Source: G963668345 sp965226215 (GTDB taxonomy: Bacteria; Acidobacteriota; Terriglobia; Bryobacterales; UBA6623). From it: a stretch of DNA of 64,000 nt. This document shows, one piece after another, positions 35,048 to 46,141 of this stretch (its first letter is position 1; every line of letters starts with the position of its first letter). The notes beneath the pieces are model-generated. The model was not told the origin of the DNA, did not search any database, and was given only the letters and a program-made list of their open reading frames with translations. The stretch lies in assembly GCA_965226215.1 (NCBI GenBank), contig CBDDCH010000002.1:620001-684000 (forward strand), given 5' to 3'. A program made the position numbers and the translations under genes.

Positions 35048-36019
35048 TCAAGTGAGCACGACAATCTTGCCCTGCGCCCGATTCCCTTCCATGCAACGAT
35101 GCGCTTCGACAATCTCGGCGAGTCGGAATACCTTGCCGATGCGAATTACGGTTCGCCCATCTTCGATCTCTTGAACGAAGTCTTGGAGTGGGGTTTTCAT
35201 GAAGTCCGACGCCTCGCCAGCATATGTCGTGAGCTTGACCGTTGTCGGAATAGCCTCCATGGGCGCGAACCGGGCGAAGTCCCACTTGTTGCCGACCATG
35301 CCGGTCATGCACACGACGCCGTGCCGAGCCGCCGCACGCAGCGAATCGAGCAGGGTGGTGGTCCCGACCAGTTCGAGCACACGGTCGACCCCGCCATCGA
35401 AAACCAGACGAACAGAGTTGGCCAATTCGCCGTTATCAACGAATACGTGGTCGGCTCCGTTCTCACGCAACATCGCTTCCCGCTCGGGGCGACGGGTTGT
35501 GACAGCAACTACCGCTCCATGCCTCTTGGCCAGGACAGCGGCCGCGAGGCCAACGGAAGTCGTGCCCCCACGAATCAATATGCTCTGTCCACGCTCGAGC
35601 TGGAGCGCCGTATGCAGCGATCCCCAGGCGGTCTGCAGCATCTCCGGCAGCGCCGCCAGCGTGGACCAATCTACTTTTGTTTCGAGAGCTTGCACCTGAG
35701 AAGCGGGGACGCACGTGTATTCCGCATAGGAGCCGTCAAACTGTCGCCCCATCCCGCCCATCGCGGTCGCCACGGTCTGGCCCGCGGGGAATTCCCTGCC
35801 GGGCGCCTCCACGACCTCGCCGACCGCTTCAATTCCCAGGATGCGGGGGAACCGCACCGAGGGCGAGTGCCCTTGGCGGGTGAACAGCTCCGAGCGGTTG
35901 ATTCCGAACGCCTTGACCTTGACCAAGACCCAACCGGCCTCGGGCTTCGGCACTGGCCGCTCCTGAAGTTTCAGCACCTCAGGTCCGCCCGCTACTTCAA
36001 TGACTGCTGCTCGCATCAT
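35048..36019 (-). CDS. Zinc-independent MDR oxidoreductase (quinone reductase-like)
   Basis: A 323-residue medium-chain dehydrogenase/reductase. It has the N-terminal GroES-like fold (MRAAVIEVAGGPEVLKLQER, PRILGIEAVGEVVEAPG) and a Rossmann region (SILIRGGTTSVGLAAAVLAKRHGA). The zinc-binding cysteines of classical alcohol dehydrogenases are absent, which places it with the QOR/crotonase-type NADPH-dependent members. The substrate is unknown. It is upstream of acpP on the same strand but separated by 43 bases, so it may be cotranscribed. Confidence 0.88.
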   Translation of the reverse strand: MMRAAVIEVAGGPEVLKLQERPVPKPEAGWVLVKVKAFGINRSELFTRQGHSPSVRFPRILGIEAVGEVVEAPGREFPAGQTVATAMGGMGRQFDGSYAEYTCVPASQVQALETKVDWSTLAALPEMLQTAWGSLHTALQLERGQSILIRGGTTSVGLAAAVLAKRHGAVVAVTTRRPEREAMLRENGADHVFVDNGELANSVRLVFDGGVDRVLELVGTTTLLDSLRAAARHGVVCMTGMVGNKWDFARFAPMEAIPTTVKLTTYAGEASDFMKTPLQDFVQEIEDGRTVIRIGKVFRLAEIVEAHRCMEGNRAQGKIVVLT

Positions 36020-36680
36020 TCCCTCTGCTCATTTCCTTTTGGACGCAGACTACTCGCAGATAGGTCGGCAAAGACCCGTCGCGATGCGCCAATCTACCGC
36101 CCAGATTGTGCAAGGCATCGCACAATCTATTCGCTGGGCGTCGGGCCGAGCCGCGGGCACGCCTCGGTCTTCACGCCGGTCCAATTCTACCGTTTTCGCG
36201 GATAGCTGTCGACAACAAGCCATGTCACTAGCTATTCGTCCAGAGCCCTGTTAGCCGCCTGATCTAGCTCGACTTTCGCGTGTGCGGCGACCGGTTGCGG
36301 AGGCTCTGATGGGCTGATTGCTGGATGCGAAGTTATTTCTCGGTAGCTATCCGACGGTGATTGTGAAGCAGGCCAAGTGGCCTGCGGAAATTGTACCGCT
36401 TAACGGCTGCCACGAGCGGAAGACTGTGCTGGTGCCTGGGAAAACGGTCTTCTCGTCCATTGGCATCACGGTCGCTAAACGAAGCGCACGGCGATAGATC
36501 TCCCATTGTCGGCTAGTCTTTACCTATCCTGCTTGCAAGTCCCGTAGGACCCCGCTAGCCTGTCGGGAGCCGAGCGCCACAACGGAGGTGAGCATTCTCA
36601 TACCTACGGGAGCGGGTGCAGCACTGGAGGTGTGGTCTTGTTTCAGTTAGTTTCGGCCGGGGGTGAGAAATGCGAGCAAG
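36020..36680. other. Intergenic repeat-rich region
   Basis: No gene is supported. It holds the second copy of the dispersed segment (36288-36545, interrupted by about 120 extra bases that continue an open frame ending RKTVLVPGKTVFSSIGI...). The left part, next to the MDR gene start, would carry that gene's promoter. Confidence 0.5.
36288..36545 (+). repeat. Dispersed segment, copy 2 (with internal extra sequence)
   Basis: Second copy of the 32797-32950 segment. The two blocks are separated here by about 120 bases instead of being adjacent. This suggests either an insertion here or a deletion in the first copy. Confidence 0.65.
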
Positions 36681-36990
36681 TGTCAATACCGTTCACCTAG
36701 CGGCTACGGGTGCTCGAATTGCACCCTGGGATTGCGAGCTCGACGCAAGGGTTGTAGGGACACGGAAGGTGGCGGAAGGTGGCAACAGGTGATCCCCAGG
36801 GCGCGACATGTCGCGCCCGTACACGACAACCGGTTCAATGCGGGGAAGACTCGTTGGTTCCATCACAGATTATTGAAGCTCGCAAAATACAGTGACCTTG
36901 GAAGACGGGCACGGCATGCCGTGCCCCTACGATCTGAACATGGGTCATGTCACGACAATTCGCGAGACTCAGTAAGTGAACGGTGTCGGA
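36681..36990. repeat. MITE-like element, family 3, diverged copy
   Basis: The left end TCAATACCGTTCACCTAG faces the complement of CTCAGTAAGTGAACGGTG at the right end, as imperfect terminal inverted repeats. Inside are blocks shared with 46142-46449 (GTGCTCGAAT, GGGGAAGACTCGTTGGTTCCATCACAG) and a GGGCGCGACATGTCGCGCCC palindrome near 36797. A family 2 element (36872-36974) is nested at its right end. Confidence 0.65.
36872..36974. repeat. MITE-like palindromic repeat, family 2, copy 2
   Basis: Related to 15631-15732: ends AAGCTCGCAAAATACAGTGAC against the complement of GTCACGACAATTCGCGAGACT, with the central palindrome GGGCACGGCATGCCGTGCCC at 36907-36926. Confidence 0.7.
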
Positions 36991-36997
36991 GCAAGTG

Positions 36998-38299
36998 TTA
37001 GGTTTGCTGTCCGGAAACCCGGTCGCGCGAGTCCCAGAACCTGCGCATGCCGACGGCCCAAGCAAGGGCCGGCAGTAACATGGCAGCTCCCACAGCGAAC
37101 GTGGCGGCTCGGGCCGTTACACCTAGGTCGATCGCTCTCCCGCAAACGTAGCTGGCAATCGAAGCGGTGACCGTGAACATACCAAGATCGGCGGCGAACA
37201 CGCGGCCCCGGAAGCGGTCTTCCGTGTTCAAGTAGAGAAGCATGTTCGAGAACACCCAGACGATCGAACCCCCGGCATGGGCCACGACCATACTCAGCCA
37301 AGCCAACGCCAAGCTCTGAGCGCCGCTGAAGGCCATGTAAAAAGACCCCGCCGCCAGGTATCCAACTAGGACAAGCCAGCGCATCCGCCGCTGCCGTTCC
37401 CTCACGAACGGGCCGGCCAGCAACGGGCCCACAACCGATCCCAGTCCCTGAAACATGAACAGCGTTGTCATTCCAAGGGTGGGGTGACCGCCGATCCGCA
37501 TGTCCTGGCGACCTAGGATAGAAACCAGGACCGCCCGCGCACCCAAGATGCCCAGCCCGAGCTTAGCAGCCATCAGCGCCACCAGACGCCAGTCGCGGGC
37601 CACGTACCGAAAGCCCTCCGCGATAGGGCCAAAGCCCAAGATCTCACGCCATTTCAGGTTGGGGTAGAGCTCGAGGTGCGGCTCGCCGAATCGTGCCCTA
37701 GCAATAAACCAGGCGGAGAGGAGGAACGAAGCAGAGTTCATCACAAACGCCGGCAGCCGGCCCAGAAAGGCCACCGCCAGCCCACCCAGGCCCGCTCCCA
37801 CCGTGACCGTAGCCGACCAAGTCGTAGACGACACCGCATTGGCAGTCGCGAGCTGGTGACTGTCCACAACGTTCGGGATCGCCGCGCTTCGAGCAGACTC
37901 AAAAAATGCGGCGGTCACGACTTCAACCCCCAGCAGCAGATAGAGCAGCCCGATCTGCTCCTCTCGTTCGATGAAGAGCATCCCCAGCACGACCAGGGAT
38001 CTCAGCACGTCGGTGGCGATCATCACCCGCCGCCGACTGACCCGGTCATTCACGGCACCAGCGGTGGGGCTGGCGAGGAAGAACGGCAGAATCTGCAGCA
38101 CGACCGCCCAGGCTACCGCTTCGGCCGATCCCGTCAACTCAAGCAGCAGCCCATAGATGGCGACCGAATAGAACCAGTCGCCTAGGCCGCTGATGAGCTG
38201 GGCGAGCCAAAGCCGGCGGAAATTCAGATTGTCGCGAAGGAGCCGGTAGTATCCGGCTAGAGACAAGCTATGCGCGGGACGGACAGGAGAACTCGACAC
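36998..38299 (-). CDS. MFS transporter (EntS/MFS_3-like exporter)
   Basis: A 433-residue 12-helix major facilitator. The start (YYRLLRDNLNFRRLWLAQLISGLGDWF) and the motif-A-like loop (AGAVNDRVSRRRVMIATDVLRSL) match the MFS_3/enterobactin-exporter group. The second half includes VGPLLAGPFVRERQRRMRW. The substrate is unknown. It lies 26 bases downstream of trpS on the same strand, so it may share its transcript. Confidence 0.88.
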   Translation of the reverse strand: MSSSPVRPAHSLSLAGYYRLLRDNLNFRRLWLAQLISGLGDWFYSVAIYGLLLELTGSAEAVAWAVVLQILPFFLASPTAGAVNDRVSRRRVMIATDVLRSLVVLGMLFIEREEQIGLLYLLLGVEVVTAAFFESARSAAIPNVVDSHQLATANAVSSTTWSATVTVGAGLGGLAVAFLGRLPAFVMNSASFLLSAWFIARARFGEPHLELYPNLKWREILGFGPIAEGFRYVARDWRLVALMAAKLGLGILGARAVLVSILGRQDMRIGGHPTLGMTTLFMFQGLGSVVGPLLAGPFVRERQRRMRWLVLVGYLAAGSFYMAFSGAQSLALAWLSMVVAHAGGSIVWVFSNMLLYLNTEDRFRGRVFAADLGMFTVTASIASYVCGRAIDLGVTARAATFAVGAAMLLPALAWAVGMRRFWDSRDRVSGQQT

Positions 38300-38325
38300 G
38301 GTATTTCGGGAAAACGACCACGCAA

Positions 38326-39312
38326 CTACAGGCGGTACAATCCGGTGCGCTCCCGCACCAACTTCATCGTCGACTCGGCGATGGGTGAGACGCGTTCGGC
38401 GCCCGCGGTGAGGATTTTCCGAATAGCGCCCGGCTCGGCCATCAGTTCTTGATACTTCTTCTGGATCGGCTCCAGTTCCGCCACCACCATCTCCGCGACG
38501 TCCTTCTTCAGACTGCCGTACTGCTTGCCATCAAAGTGGGATCGCAACTGATCGTCGCTCCAGCCGCTGAAAGCTTGAAAGATGGCCAGCAGGTTTGCGA
38601 CTCCCGGCCCAATCTCGTCGAAATCGACGGCCGGCTTGGAATCAGTCACCGCTCGCATGATGAGCTTCTTGATGCGCGACGGCGGATCGAGCAGATCGAC
38701 GGCATGGCTGGTTCCCGGCGTAGACTTGCTCATTTTTTCCGCCGGGTTATCCAGACCCATGATGCGAGCGCCCACGGCGGGCAGTTGGGTCTCGGGAACC
38801 ACGAAGGTCTCCCCGTAGAGCGAATTGAAGCGTTGGGCGATGTCGCGGGTCAACTCCAAATGCTGGGCCTGATCTTCGCCGACCGGCACGATCGACGCTT
38901 GGTAGAGAAGGATGTCCGCCGCCATCAGCGCCGGATAAACAAATAGTCCCGTCCCCACCGATTCCTGGGTCTCGGCCTTCGCCTTGAACTGGGTCATGCG
39001 GCTGAGCCAGCCCATCGGAGTAACGCAAGTAAACACCCACGCCAGCTCCACATGCGCCGGAACCGCCGACTGGACGAAAATTGCCGAGTGGGCGGGATCA
39101 ATGCCCGCCGCCACGTAAAGCGCCGCCACCTCTTCGATCTTCTGCTGAAGCTGCCGGGGCTCCTGGTAGAGGGTAATCGCGTGTTGGTCAACGATGCAGA
39201 ATATCGGCTCGTACTGATGCTGAATGTCCGCCCACGTCTTCAGCGCACCTAGGTAGTTTCCAATATGAAGATTGCCGGAGGGCTGCATGCCCGAAAAGAT
39301 GCGTGGCTTCAT
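38326..39312 (-). CDS. trpS: Tryptophanyl-tRNA synthetase
   Basis: A 328-residue class I aminoacyl-tRNA synthetase that charges tRNA-Trp. Both signatures are present: SGMQPSGNLHIGNYLGAL (HIGH-like) near the N-terminus and EKMSKSTPG (KMSKS) at about residue 195. Length is typical (about 330). A dispersed 96-bp repeat lies 90-185 bases upstream, within its probable leader. Confidence 0.97.
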   Translation of the reverse strand: MKPRIFSGMQPSGNLHIGNYLGALKTWADIQHQYEPIFCIVDQHAITLYQEPRQLQQKIEEVAALYVAAGIDPAHSAIFVQSAVPAHVELAWVFTCVTPMGWLSRMTQFKAKAETQESVGTGLFVYPALMAADILLYQASIVPVGEDQAQHLELTRDIAQRFNSLYGETFVVPETQLPAVGARIMGLDNPAEKMSKSTPGTSHAVDLLDPPSRIKKLIMRAVTDSKPAVDFDEIGPGVANLLAIFQAFSGWSDDQLRSHFDGKQYGSLKKDVAEMVVAELEPIQKKYQELMAEPGAIRKILTAGAERVSPIAESTMKLVRERTGLYRL

Positions 39313-39401
39313 GGGATGTCGGCTCGGCGGCGGGACCTATCAATCCTATAGTGACAGGATCGAGGGTGGAAACCAACGCTCGGGTCGAAGCCGGATCTAA
39401 C

Positions 39402-39497
39402 GGAAAAATCGGCTACAGCCAGCCAAATCGCTTCAGGCGAAGTGCTTTTTTTCTGGGGCCATGACGGAGGGCGAATTGGTGGCAGTCCCCATTTTTC
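39402..39497 (-). repeat. Dispersed 96-bp repeat, copy 2
   Basis: Inverted copy of 172-267. Relative to the adjacent gene (trpS, minus strand) it has the same orientation as copy 1 has to the cytochrome gene. Here the ATG in the repeat opens a nine-codon frame that ends in TGA, because the A-run has seven residues rather than eight. Confidence 0.8.
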
Positions 39498-39665
39498 GCT
39501 CTTGCACGACTTTCGCCACGGGTTGTTAGGAATCTACCGGGGCGCCTGAAAATTCAGGGGATCGGCATGCGGTACGCGAAGTTCCCTATCATCCCCTTGG
39601 CTTCTGATGTGTGTGACCGAACTTATGAAACGGAGTACGAAGGACGGTTTAGGTTCCGAATCGAA

Positions 39666-40004
39666 CTACAGCTCGCAATCGGGAACAGCCAGCAGATGCT
39701 CGGGCGCCCATTTCCCCTCGTCCCAGCGGTAGCCATCGGCAAACTCGACCCCGACCAAATACCCGTAGTCGCCTGGCTCGCAGTAGCGCACTTCCACTTG
39801 GCCGTCGAAGTCCCGGGCGTGAATCCGGGCGCTGGTTCCTACTGGAATGGGGATGTTCAAGCTGATGGAGACTCCTCTCAGGCTAACGTCTTCCAAGACG
39901 CCGATTTCCGAAATCTCCCGGCCCCGCTCGTCCCAAAACGAGACCTGAACAAACTCCGAACACATGTGCCGAGCGCTCTGGCGGCGCTCCTCGCGGGGTT
40001 TCAA
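39666..40004 (-). CDS. PilZ domain protein
   Basis: A 112-residue single-domain protein. The RRQSAR motif near the N-terminus and DVSLRG about 30 residues later correspond to RxxxR and (D/N)xSxxG of PilZ domains, which bind cyclic di-GMP. GYLVGVEFAD supplies the usual later strand. It has no fused output domain, so it likely acts by binding a partner. It is isolated between trpS and the mutase subunit; the flanking 350-base gap (40005-40354) holds nothing I recognise. Confidence 0.8.
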   Translation of the reverse strand: MKPREERRQSARHMCSEFVQVSFWDERGREISEIGVLEDVSLRGVSISLNIPIPVGTSARIHARDFDGQVEVRYCEPGDYGYLVGVEFADGYRWDEGKWAPEHLLAVPDCEL

Positions 40005-40354
40005 AAGCGCACTCCTTGGCTGTGATTCTTATCGACCAGGAATGCCGGGGTTTCGAATGAGGGCATCGAAAAAACGGCTGGTCGATACTCGCCCCGGGGG
40101 TGCAAGGTCGCACTGTTGAGCCGACAGGCCAGCGTCGAGATGATGTTGATGGGCAAGAATGCTCGGCGAACCGGTGGTGACAAACACTTGTGTTTGTCCT
40201 GGTCGAAGGTTGAGGCGAGCTTCAGCTTGCGCTTCGCATTCCTGGCCGGTAGGAATGCCGGCGGAAACTTCCAACTAGGACCGCCATGAGTGGCGATCAG
40301 CTACCAAGGGGCTGGCCTCCGCCCTTACAGGAGTGTGAGTAATACTGACTGGCC

Positions 40355-40783
40355 TTACAGAGACTCTCGCTGGGGGCGGTTCTCGCGCATGAAGTGGATA
40401 ATCGATTCCAGAGAGGCGCCGGGCTGAAAGACGGCGGCCACCCCGATCTCTTTCATGGCGGGCAGGTCTTCGTCGACGATCGTGCCACCTAGAACCACCT
40501 TGACGTCATGCATGCCTCTTTCATTGAGTAACTCCATCAGGCGCGGCACGATCACCGTGTGGGCGCCTGAAAGAATCGAAAGCCCGATGAACTCGACGTC
40601 TTCTTCCAAAGCCGCCGAGACGATCTGCTCAGGCGTCTGCCGGAGTCCCGTGTAGATGACCTCCATGCCGGCGTCACGCAGCGCCCTCGCGATCACCTTG
40701 GCGCCGCGGTCGTGGCCGTCAAGACCCGGCTTGGCGATAAGGACGCGGATGGGCGGGGAGGAAGATCGGTCTTCTTTCGACAT
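40355..40783 (-). CDS. Methylmalonyl-CoA mutase, cobalamin-binding (small) subunit
   Basis: A 142-residue B12-binding domain protein. The motif DGHDRG (DxHxxG, with the cobalt-ligating His) is in KPGLDGHDRGAKVIARAL, and the later SILSGAHT and LGGTIVDEDLP loops bind the nucleotide tail. It pairs with the large subunit at 41917-43545; together they interconvert (R)-methylmalonyl-CoA and succinyl-CoA, or catalyse a related acyl-CoA rearrangement. The subunits are encoded separately, here on the same strand with yceH between them. Confidence 0.93.
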   Translation of the reverse strand: MSKEDRSSSPPIRVLIAKPGLDGHDRGAKVIARALRDAGMEVIYTGLRQTPEQIVSAALEEDVEFIGLSILSGAHTVIVPRLMELLNERGMHDVKVVLGGTIVDEDLPAMKEIGVAAVFQPGASLESIIHFMRENRPQRESL

Positions 40784-41149
40784 CTATCGACTGAATGTCG
40801 TCGTGGCAAGTTCGTTCTTGCGGGATTCCTGCTCCTGGTGGTCCTTCGAGTCGGTGAGTCTCCTTGCCAAGATGAAGAAATGCTCCTTCGCCTTCAGCAG
40901 GACCGATTCCAGTGCAGTGGGCATAAATGAATGATCCGCGGATCTGCTTTGTATGACGAACGGGGCGCACGGCATGCCGTGCCCCTACAATTCTAGCGGG
41001 TAACAGAAACGCGTGATACAGGGGTAAGCCCAGCGATAGAATCGACACATGCGCGGGAGGTAGCGGAGGAAACCACGAACGTCTGTAAACCCCTCGCGCC
41101 CGTGTAAGCCTGAGCCGTAGCTTGCTCTGCAGAGCCTCGAATGCCCGCA
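40784..41149. other. Intergenic region with a palindrome
   Basis: 366 bases without a supported gene. It contains GCACGGCATGCCGTGC at 40967-40982, the core palindrome of the MITE-like families, followed by CCCCTACAA as in other copies. It may act as a transcription pause or simply be a repeat relic. Confidence 0.55.
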
Positions 41150-41815
41150 CTACTCAAACTGTTTGCGGAAGTCGGAGAGCTGCTCCTTTAGCTCGAGGAC
41201 TTCACTTCTGAGTTCGTCGATGTCGGATTGTAACTTTGCCATGCGATCAGCCGATGCGCCCTGGGGTGCGAGCATCTGAACGGGTGCGGGCTGAGCGTCC
41301 GGCTCCGAAGGCCGCACTTCTCCCGAGAGGAGGTGCGCGTAGCGGGGTTCTCTCGCACCGGGTTGGCGGGCGAGTTTCGTAACCAGTGGCTCGGGCTGGC
41401 GCTCGGTCAAGTGATCGAGGCAAACCTCTACCGAGGCGAGGTCATCGAAGTTGTACATGCGCTCCGTACGGTCTTTGAGTTCACCCAGGGTCTGGGGTCC
41501 GCGCAGCATCAGCACGCATAGGATCGCCATCTCGCGGGGGCCGAGACCGAGTGTTTCCCATGCCCAGTGTCGGTACTTCGGTACTCGATGGTCCCTTCCA
41601 GTCAGCACAAGCGCAAGCTTTTTCTCGCGCAGGCTCTCGATCACACGGGCCACCGTCGGCTCGTCATAGCCGACGACTGGACTGCGATTCGATTTTTGAT
41701 TGCAGGCGTTGACGAGCGCATTGAGCGAGAGCGGATAATACTCGGGCGTGGTCATGTCCTTTTCGATCAGCGCACCGAGAACGCGGACTTCGACATCACT
41801 CAATGGAACAGGCAA
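41150..41815 (-). CDS. YceH family protein (DUF480)
   Basis: A 221-residue protein of the YceH/DUF480 family with tandem winged-helix domains: LSDVEVRVLGALIEKDMTTPEYYPLSLNAL then the RPVVGYDE-type VARVIESLREKKLA, and a second domain LGPREMAILCVLMLRGPQTLGEL. The last 35 residues are a coiled coil (MAKLQSDIDELRSEVLELKE). Function is unknown. It lies between the two mutase subunit genes. Confidence 0.92.
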   Translation of the reverse strand: MPVPLSDVEVRVLGALIEKDMTTPEYYPLSLNALVNACNQKSNRSPVVGYDEPTVARVIESLREKKLALVLTGRDHRVPKYRHWAWETLGLGPREMAILCVLMLRGPQTLGELKDRTERMYNFDDLASVEVCLDHLTERQPEPLVTKLARQPGAREPRYAHLLSGEVRPSEPDAQPAPVQMLAPQGASADRMAKLQSDIDELRSEVLELKEQLSDFRKQFE

Positions 41816-41916
41816 GAGGTCGTTCTCTCCTTCCGACGCGGCCCTCTAGAGGGTGCGCTCCACGAATGCCGGCGGCGATTTCACAGCCGCGGGGACGCAA
41901 GGGGCAACCCGCAAGG

Positions 41917-43545
<1,629 letters not shown>

Positions 43546-43601
43546 GCAACTTTCATCAGACTACAGCCTGGCGCGGGGCGCAAGAGGCGGGCCACGGGCT
43601 G

Positions 43602-45239
43602 CTAGGGGAGAATCTCGGTCAAAACCCGCGCATCCACCATGGGTTGCAATTGGATACCTAGTAGCTTAGCCAGGGTCGGCGCGATGTCCTCGGGGCCGCA
43701 CGCCTTCGAATGCCGGTCGGGGGCAATCTGGTGTCCAAAGAAGATGATGGGAATATGCCGGTCGTAGTCGTGAGGAGTACCGTGTCCGGTGGCGCTCTGT
43801 GAACCTTTGATATAGTGATGCTCTCTCAAGCGGACCATCAGATGAGGGCTGCGGGGTTCGAAAAACGAGTTGCGGTAGAGTTGCCGGAACGGATCATCGC
43901 CCTGTGCCCCGCCAAGCATGTCTCGGTGCGTGTAGACGGCCGCCACCGAGCGGGTACTCAGCAGTGCCTTTCGAGCGATCTCTTCGGCTTCGCTGCGCGT
44001 AACGCCGCGTCTTTCGAGCTTGGGAAAGTCGAGGAAGAAGTGGGGCGCATTGAAGAAGGTAACCGCGTCGCTGATTCCGGATGCCCGTTTTTTCAAAGCG
44101 GCCGTCACCGCATCGGACAACTCTGTCGCCGGTATGCTCCTCGCAGGCAGTCCTCGCTTCTTGGCCTCTTCGACAACCGGCGCGGCCCCATGGTCGGAGG
44201 TCAAGACGATGAGCGTGCGATCCAGCCCAACTCTCTGATCGAGCTCAGTGAACAAGTGCCCCAGGACGCGATCGAGTCGCAGGTGGATGTCCATCACCTC
44301 CTGGCTGAAAGGTCCGAACAAGTGCCCGACGTAATCAGGAGAGGAGAAGCCAACGGCAAGCAGGTCCGGGGCGGCATCCGAACCTAGTTCGTGACCGTCT
44401 ATCGCCGCCAGAGTAGCATCGAGAAGAAGTTGGTCCCCGAAGGGAGAGCGTCTGGCGTTGGGGCTCATGTCGGTTGCGGACTCGGTGCCGTCCAGAACAT
44501 GCGGGAAGACAACTCGCCGGCCATCGAATTCATGCTCGAACCGATCGGCGCGCGAGTACTTTTCGTACATAGCTGGGTCGTCTAGCAGGCGCTCCCAAAG
44601 CTTGCCTTCAAATCGATCCGGCGGATTCGAGTGGTTGAATGCAGTCAGCCAACCAGGGGGCTGCTCCATGTAATAGCTGCTGGTGACGAAACACCGGCAA
44701 GTGGCGGAGTACCAGTAGGCCGCATCAGCATCACGGCCTGCCATGAAAATCGCCGAGCGGTCCTTGATCGAGATGCCGACCACTTGGCTGGCTGGGTTCT
44801 GTTGCTTAAGACGATCGCCGAAAGTCTCGACCAACAAGCTACGAGGAGAAGCGCCGGAACCGGGCCCCCCAACGGGCCGGTAATTGGGATCCGCCACGGC
44901 GGTCCGCTGTGAATTAATAGTCGAATCAAACCAGTTGTTGGAGGTAATCCCCGAGGTGGCGGGATGACGACCCGTCATGATGGCAGCATGGCCTGGAGCG
45001 GTGACAGTTAGCGCATGACGATAGCGCGCCTCTGTGAAAACCGCGCCCTTTTCGAGCAGCGTGCGGAAGCCGCCCTGATAGAGATCCTGAAAGCGAGTCA
45101 GGTAATCGTAGCGCATCTGGTCGACCACGATCACCACAATCAGCCGGGGGACGGAGGGGGTGTCTTTCGCGCACGTGAGTCCAACCAGGGCCAGTACGCA
45201 CAGTGTTCCCAGGCCTAACCGGGCCGGGCGACCCCTCAT
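43602..45239 (-). CDS. Alkaline-phosphatase-superfamily secreted phosphatase (PafA-like)
   Basis: A 545-residue exported protein. The signal segment LGLGTLCVLALVGLTC contains a cysteine that could make it a lipoprotein, although the lipobox is not canonical. The metal-binding Asp is in VVDQMRYDYL and the catalytic Thr in TVTAPGHAAIMTG. Further ligands are in FSSPDYVGHLFGP, LTSDHGAAP and GHGTPHDYDRHIP. The pattern resembles PafA-type phosphate-irrepressible alkaline phosphatases or type I phosphodiesterases. It starts within the stop codon of the DUF2007 gene (ATGA overlap), so the two are translationally coupled. Confidence 0.9.
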   Translation of the reverse strand: MRGRPARLGLGTLCVLALVGLTCAKDTPSVPRLIVVIVVDQMRYDYLTRFQDLYQGGFRTLLEKGAVFTEARYRHALTVTAPGHAAIMTGRHPATSGITSNNWFDSTINSQRTAVADPNYRPVGGPGSGASPRSLLVETFGDRLKQQNPASQVVGISIKDRSAIFMAGRDADAAYWYSATCRCFVTSSYYMEQPPGWLTAFNHSNPPDRFEGKLWERLLDDPAMYEKYSRADRFEHEFDGRRVVFPHVLDGTESATDMSPNARRSPFGDQLLLDATLAAIDGHELGSDAAPDLLAVGFSSPDYVGHLFGPFSQEVMDIHLRLDRVLGHLFTELDQRVGLDRTLIVLTSDHGAAPVVEEAKKRGLPARSIPATELSDAVTAALKKRASGISDAVTFFNAPHFFLDFPKLERRGVTRSEAEEIARKALLSTRSVAAVYTHRDMLGGAQGDDPFRQLYRNSFFEPRSPHLMVRLREHHYIKGSQSATGHGTPHDYDRHIPIIFFGHQIAPDRHSKACGPEDIAPTLAKLLGIQLQPMVDARVLTEILP

Positions 45240-45499
45240 TCGGCGCTGTCCCCGAACGAATGGAATTCCCCGGCGTCCAGGGCATTACGGATCAGCTCCT
45301 TGGCTTCTTCAGCGTCGGAGGCCAGAACGCGGACAAAGACTTTGCCGACGGGGAGTTCAGGGACGTTCTCCCGCACGATCAGCGACCGCAGGCCGGCCGA
45401 CTCAAGCAGGCCGTGAACCGTTCCCGCCTCGACCTCGGCATTATGCCGGCGAGAGGAAAAGACCGTCACGAAGTGGTCGTTGGAGAATTCTCCAGACAT
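45236..45499 (-). CDS. DUF2007 domain protein
   Basis: An 87-residue protein. VTVFSSRRHNAEVEAGTVHGLLESAGLRS and the later VFVRVLASDAEEAKELIRNA fit the DUF2007 (putative signal-transducing) fold, related to PII-like domains. The ATG at 45499 (MSGEFSND) is preferred to 45520. It overlaps the phosphatase start by four bases. Confidence 0.8.
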   Translation of the reverse strand: MSGEFSNDHFVTVFSSRRHNAEVEAGTVHGLLESAGLRSLIVRENVPELPVGKVFVRVLASDAEEAKELIRNALDAGEFHSFGDSAE

Positions 45500-45573
45500 A
45501 GGCCTAGGAAGGGACAACAACGTGCGAGGCTCGCGCTCTGCTGACCAGTATAATCGAAGGAGCGACGGCGGCC

Positions 45574-45816
45574 ATGGCGACCGCAGCGGAAATCGAGGCA
45601 GAACGCAAGAGCGTTCGCAAACTGCAACTGATGATGTCGATGGTAATGAACGTCATCAGTCAGGATGCCCGCATGCCGGTCGAGGAAGCCAGTGAGCTGA
45701 TCGCCGCGGCCCGCCGCGCCGCGCTTCATCTGTTCCCCGGCAAGGAGTTCGCCTACGACCTCATCTACCGGCCCCGTTTCCAGCGGCTGATGCACGAGAA
45801 ATACCGCCTGCAGTAG
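45574..45816 (+). CDS. Conserved small helical protein
   Basis: An 80-residue protein: MATAAEIEAERKSVRKLQLM, then SQDARMPVEEASELIAAARRA, and KEFAYDLIYRPRFQRLMHEKY. It has the look of a conserved acidobacterial protein of unknown function. A ribosome binding site GAAGGAG lies before the ATG. It is divergent from the DUF2007-phosphatase pair. Confidence 0.7.
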   Translation: MATAAEIEAERKSVRKLQLMMSMVMNVISQDARMPVEEASELIAAARRAALHLFPGKEFAYDLIYRPRFQRLMHEKYRLQ

Positions 45817-46141
45817 CTGCCTTTTGTCAGTTGCGCCCGTAGGTCCATCGCCCTGACTTCTGGGCAGCGGACAAGCTATCCAATCTTCCACGGGTTTCCG
45901 ACCACCTCTCCCTTGCGCGAGTCGCCGTACGCAGCAAGTAATCAAGTAATAAGGGTGCCCTGCCCTGCCGAAGGGTGTCGAGGTGTCGCTCGTCGGCCAT
46001 CGGGGGTAGATGGGGTTAGCGATGCCCGCTGGTAGAGTGCTGCTCAGCTCCGGCATCGCGGAACAAGCAGACACGAGTGTCCACGATCTCTAATCGGTTG
46101 GTTGAGAGTTCGGGGTGAGGGTAAGGGGTCTTCGCGGCGCC

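Noticed and set aside
35099..36205. 368-codon plus-strand frame opposite the MDR gene
   Set aside because: Antisense shadow of a well-supported oxidoreductase gene.
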